From Acidobacteriota bacterium (GTDB lineage Bacteria; Acidobacteriota; Thermoanaerobaculia; Multivoradales; JAHEKO01), in assembly GCA_024638355.1 (NCBI GenBank), contig JAHEKO010000210.1:1-6798 (forward strand): a stretch of 6,798 nucleotides of DNA, read 5' to 3'. The position numbers and the translations under genes were made by a program. Positions 4,650-6,798 of this stretch are shown here, piece by piece. Within the stretch, counting starts at the first letter, position 1, and every line of letters starts with the position of its first letter. The notes under the pieces are model-generated. The model was not told the origin of the DNA. It was given only the letters and a program-made list of their open reading frames with translations, and ran no database searches.

Positions 4650-6798
4650 GCCTCTCCTTCGACAATGCCAGCCTGCTGGCGCGCTCTCTCCAGTCTGGAC
4701 CGCTCACCCTCCACACCGTGCCGCCGGCACCGTGCACCCAGGCCTGTCCGGCCGGCATCAACGTGAAGGCCTACGTATCGCTCATCGCCGAGGAGCGCTT
4801 CTCCGAGGCGCTCGAGGTCGTGCGCGAGAGCTGCCCGCTGCCGGGAATCTGCGGGCGCATCTGCCACCATCCCTGCGAGGCTGCCTGCCTGCGCGCCGAC
4901 CTCGACGAGCCGGTGGCCATCCGCGCCCTCAAGCGCTTCATCGCCGACGTCGAGCTCGACATCGCCGAGCCGCCGGTGGCTACGCTCCCCGATCGGGCTG
5001 AGCGGGTCGCGGTGATCGGAGCCGGACCCGCCGGGCTGACGGCGGCCTACGACCTGGCCAAGGCCGGCTTCCCGGTCACCATCTTCGAGTCGGAGCCCGA
5101 AGCGGGCGGCATGCTCCGCTACGGCATCGCCGACTACCGGTTGCCGACCGACGTGCTCGAACACGAGATCGAGATCATCTGCCGGGCGGGTATCGAGATC
5201 CGCACCGAGTGCCGGATCGGCCGCGAGCTGGCCCTCACCGAGCTGCTCGACGACGGCTTCTCCGCCGTCCTGATCGCGGTCGGAGCTCAACTCGGCCGGC
5301 GCCTGGATCTCGCCGAGGAAGAGCGGCCGGAGATCCGCGACGCGCTCGCCTTCCTGCGGCAGGTCAACCGGGGCGACCGCTACCCGATCACCGGCCGGGT
5401 GGTCGTGGTCGGCGGTGGCTCGACCGCGGTCGAGGCGGCGCGCACCGCCCTGCGCCTGGGGGCCGGCTCGGTCGAGATCGTCTATCGCCGCCACTGGAAG
5501 GAGATGCCCGCCTCGGCCGAGGAGGTCGAAACGGCCGAGCGCGAGGGGGTCGGGCTGCGCTATCTGAAGGCGCCGGTACGCGCGGTCATCGCCGACGGCG
5601 AGTTGCGCGGGATCGAATGCCTGGACGTGGCGCTGGGTGAGCCCGACGACAGCGGCCGGCGGCAGCCCGTCGTGATCCCGGGCACCGAGTCGACTATCGA
5701 GGCCGACCTGGTTCTCCTGGCGGTCGGCCAGGAGGCCGATCTGAGCTTTCTGCCCGAAGACGTTCGCGGTCGGCTGGCGAGCCGCAGCCGTCTGACGGCC
5801 GATCCAGCGACGCTCGCGGCCGGGCTGCACGGCGTCTTCGCCGCCGGCGACGTGGTCACCGGGCCGGCAACCGTGATCGACGCGATCGCCGCCGGCCACC
5901 GCGCCGCGGAGTCCATCGAGCGCTTCCTATCGACCGGCAGCTGCGACCCGGAGCTCGAAAGCGGGGCGCCGCAGCCGCTCCCCGAGTTCGGCCTCCCCGA
6001 CGCCCCGCCGGCACCCGCCGAGCGTCTGCATCCACCTGTCGGGCAACCGATCGTCGGTCGCGAGTTCGCCGAGACGGAGATGGCCTTCTCGCAGGAGGTC
6101 GCCGTCGCGGAAGCTCAGCGCTGTCTACGCTGCGGTCCGTGCAGCGAGTGCCGCATCTGCGCGGCTTCGTGCGGGCGCCGTCACATCTGGCTACGTCTGC
6201 CGGGAGAGGGCGCCGCGCCGCCGACGCTGCAGCTGATCCGCGCGCCGAGCCAGACGGCGCTGGCGCTCGAGTCGGGCGCGGTGGGCGCCTGCCGCCCGGT
6301 CGACGGCGAGTGGTTGCCCGACGTCGAACTGATCCCGGCACGGGCACGGGTCGTCGAGGAGCTCTGCCGCGGCTGCGCCCGCTGTGCCGAGGTCTGCGGC
6401 TTCGAAGCGATCTCGTTCCTCGATCCCGAGAAGCCCGAGTCGAAGGTTCGCATCGAGCCCGCCCGCTGCCGCGGCTGCAATCTCTGCCTGGCCGCGTGCC
6501 CGACCGACGCCGTGGTGCCCGACCTGCCCTCGCCTCGCCCGGCCGACCTGCCCCAGCTGCTCACGGATGGCGGTCCGGCGCGGACGGAGCCCGGCCCGGT
6601 GGTCGTCGTCGCCTGTCGCCAGCGCGCCGCCGAGCTCGGGCCGCGCCTCGAGCGCGCCGCCGGCGAGCTGGTGCCGCTCTGGCTGCGGTGTGGCGGTGAG
6701 GTTGGCGCCGGAACGCTGCTCGACCTCTGCGAGCGCGGCGCCCGGCGCATCGTGATCGCCAGCTGCGCCACCGACCACTGCCGCTACGGCCGCGGCAC
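4646..6798 (+). CDS. NfnB/GltD-like NAD(P)H:FAD oxidoreductase fused to ferredoxin and MvhD-like Fe-S domains (3' truncated by window)
   Basis: From GTG 4646 the frame runs without a stop to the window end (717 codons visible). GAGGGAG (4632-4638) lies 7 bases upstream, and the start overlaps the korC stop (GTGA). Domains in order: an N-terminal Fer4_20-type Fe-S region with Cys 30, 34, 63, 69, 73, 77 and 81 (PLPGICGRICHHPCEAAC); an FAD-binding Rossmann motif GAGPAG (125-130) with GGMLRYGI (154-161); an NAD(P)H-binding GGGSTAVEAAR (256-266) with YRRHWKEMPA (280-289), whose arginines would suit NADPH; the FAD closure motif FAAGD (398-402); a proline-rich linker (about 446-470); a six-cysteine motif (Cys 493-509); a 2[4Fe-4S] ferredoxin domain (Cys 574, 577, 580, 584 and 608, 611, 614, 618); and an MvhD/FlpD-like domain from about 650 (Cys 657, 682, 707, 712; ending ASCATDHCRYG). 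About 30 cysteines are visible. It probably moves electrons between NAD(P)H, ferredoxin and a further partner; direction and partner are inferred. Confidence 0.85.
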   Translation, partial: MSLSFDNASLLARSLQSGPLTLHTVPPAPCTQACPAGINVKAYVSLIAEERFSEALEVVRESCPLPGICGRICHHPCEAACLRADLDEPVAIRALKRFIADVELDIAEPPVATLPDRAERVAVIGAGPAGLTAAYDLAKAGFPVTIFESEPEAGGMLRYGIADYRLPTDVLEHEIEIICRAGIEIRTECRIGRELALTELLDDGFSAVLIAVGAQLGRRLDLAEEERPEIRDALAFLRQVNRGDRYPITGRVVVVGGGSTAVEAARTALRLGAGSVEIVYRRHWKEMPASAEEVETAEREGVGLRYLKAPVRAVIADGELRGIECLDVALGEPDDSGRRQPVVIPGTESTIEADLVLLAVGQEADLSFLPEDVRGRLASRSRLTADPATLAAGLHGVFAAGDVVTGPATVIDAIAAGHRAAESIERFLSTGSCDPELESGAPQPLPEFGLPDAPPAPAERLHPPVGQPIVGREFAETEMAFSQEVAVAEAQRCLRCGPCSECRICAASCGRRHIWLRLPGEGAAPPTLQLIRAPSQTALALESGAVGACRPVDGEWLPDVELIPARARVVEELCRGCARCAEVCGFEAISFLDPEKPESKVRIEPARCRGCNLCLAACPTDAVVPDLPSPRPADLPQLLTDGGPARTEPGPVVVVACRQRAAELGPRLERAAGELVPLWLRCGGEVGAGTLLDLCERGARRIVIASCATDHCRYGRG

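Noticed and set aside
4577..5899. 440-residue open frame on the - strand opposite korC and the flavoprotein
   Set aside because: It lies antisense to strongly supported FAD/NAD(P)H domain sequence. Its translation is low-complexity (rich in A, G, R and D) with no motif, as expected for a shadow frame in very GC-rich DNA.
6139..6771. Several + and - strand frames near the 3' end
   Set aside because: They lie over the in-frame ferredoxin and MvhD-like region of the large flavoprotein and are Arg/Ala-rich shadows. The absence of a stop in the flavoprotein frame explains why the region is coding throughout.
1..6798. CRISPR array, tRNA or rRNA genes, insertion sequence or att sites
   Set aside because: I saw no regularly spaced repeats, cloverleaf-like segments, transposase motifs or terminal inverted repeats. 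The window is almost wholly coding for metabolic genes.

Overview
This is a GC-rich bacterial window with one AT-rich island at about 1009-1051. The densely packed genes all lie on the + strand, with strong Shine-Dalgarno sequences and overlapping starts and stops. Composition and gene content would fit an anaerobic or facultative GC-rich lineage such as Acidobacteriota, Myxococcota or a related deltaproteobacterial group. No marker gene fixes the taxonomy, so this is inference only.

Layout. Positions 1-893 hold the C-terminal part of an SLC13/DASS-type anion permease with an internal TrkA-C (RCK_C) domain. Positions 894-1008 are an intergenic gap with small GC-rich hairpins. Positions 1009-1050 hold a near-consensus sigma70-type promoter embedded in repeated GTTAAAC-type half-sites, a likely operator. 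At 1052 a polycistronic unit begins: a MarR-family regulator with a four-cysteine C-terminal tail (1052-1639), then the four subunits of a 2-oxoacid (probably 2-oxoglutarate):ferredoxin oxidoreductase in the order delta-alpha-beta-gamma (1654-4649), then a very large iron-sulfur flavoprotein (4646 to the window end, still open).

How the genes may work together. KorDABC would oxidatively decarboxylate a 2-oxoacid with CoA and TPP and pass electrons to ferredoxin, or run in the reductive direction. The last gene overlaps korC by 4 bases. It fuses an NfnB/GltD-like NAD(P)H:FAD module, a six-cysteine motif, a 2[4Fe-4S] ferredoxin domain and a C-terminal MvhD/FlpD-like iron-sulfur domain. It is therefore a candidate dedicated electron conduit linking KOR-derived electrons to the NAD(P)H pool and, through the MvhD-like domain, to a further partner, possibly of Hdr type, that may be encoded downstream. 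The cysteine-tailed MarR protein is a good candidate for a redox- or metal-responsive switch for this oxygen-sensitive system. The most interesting parts are this multi-domain fusion and the self-contained regulator, operator and KOR layout.
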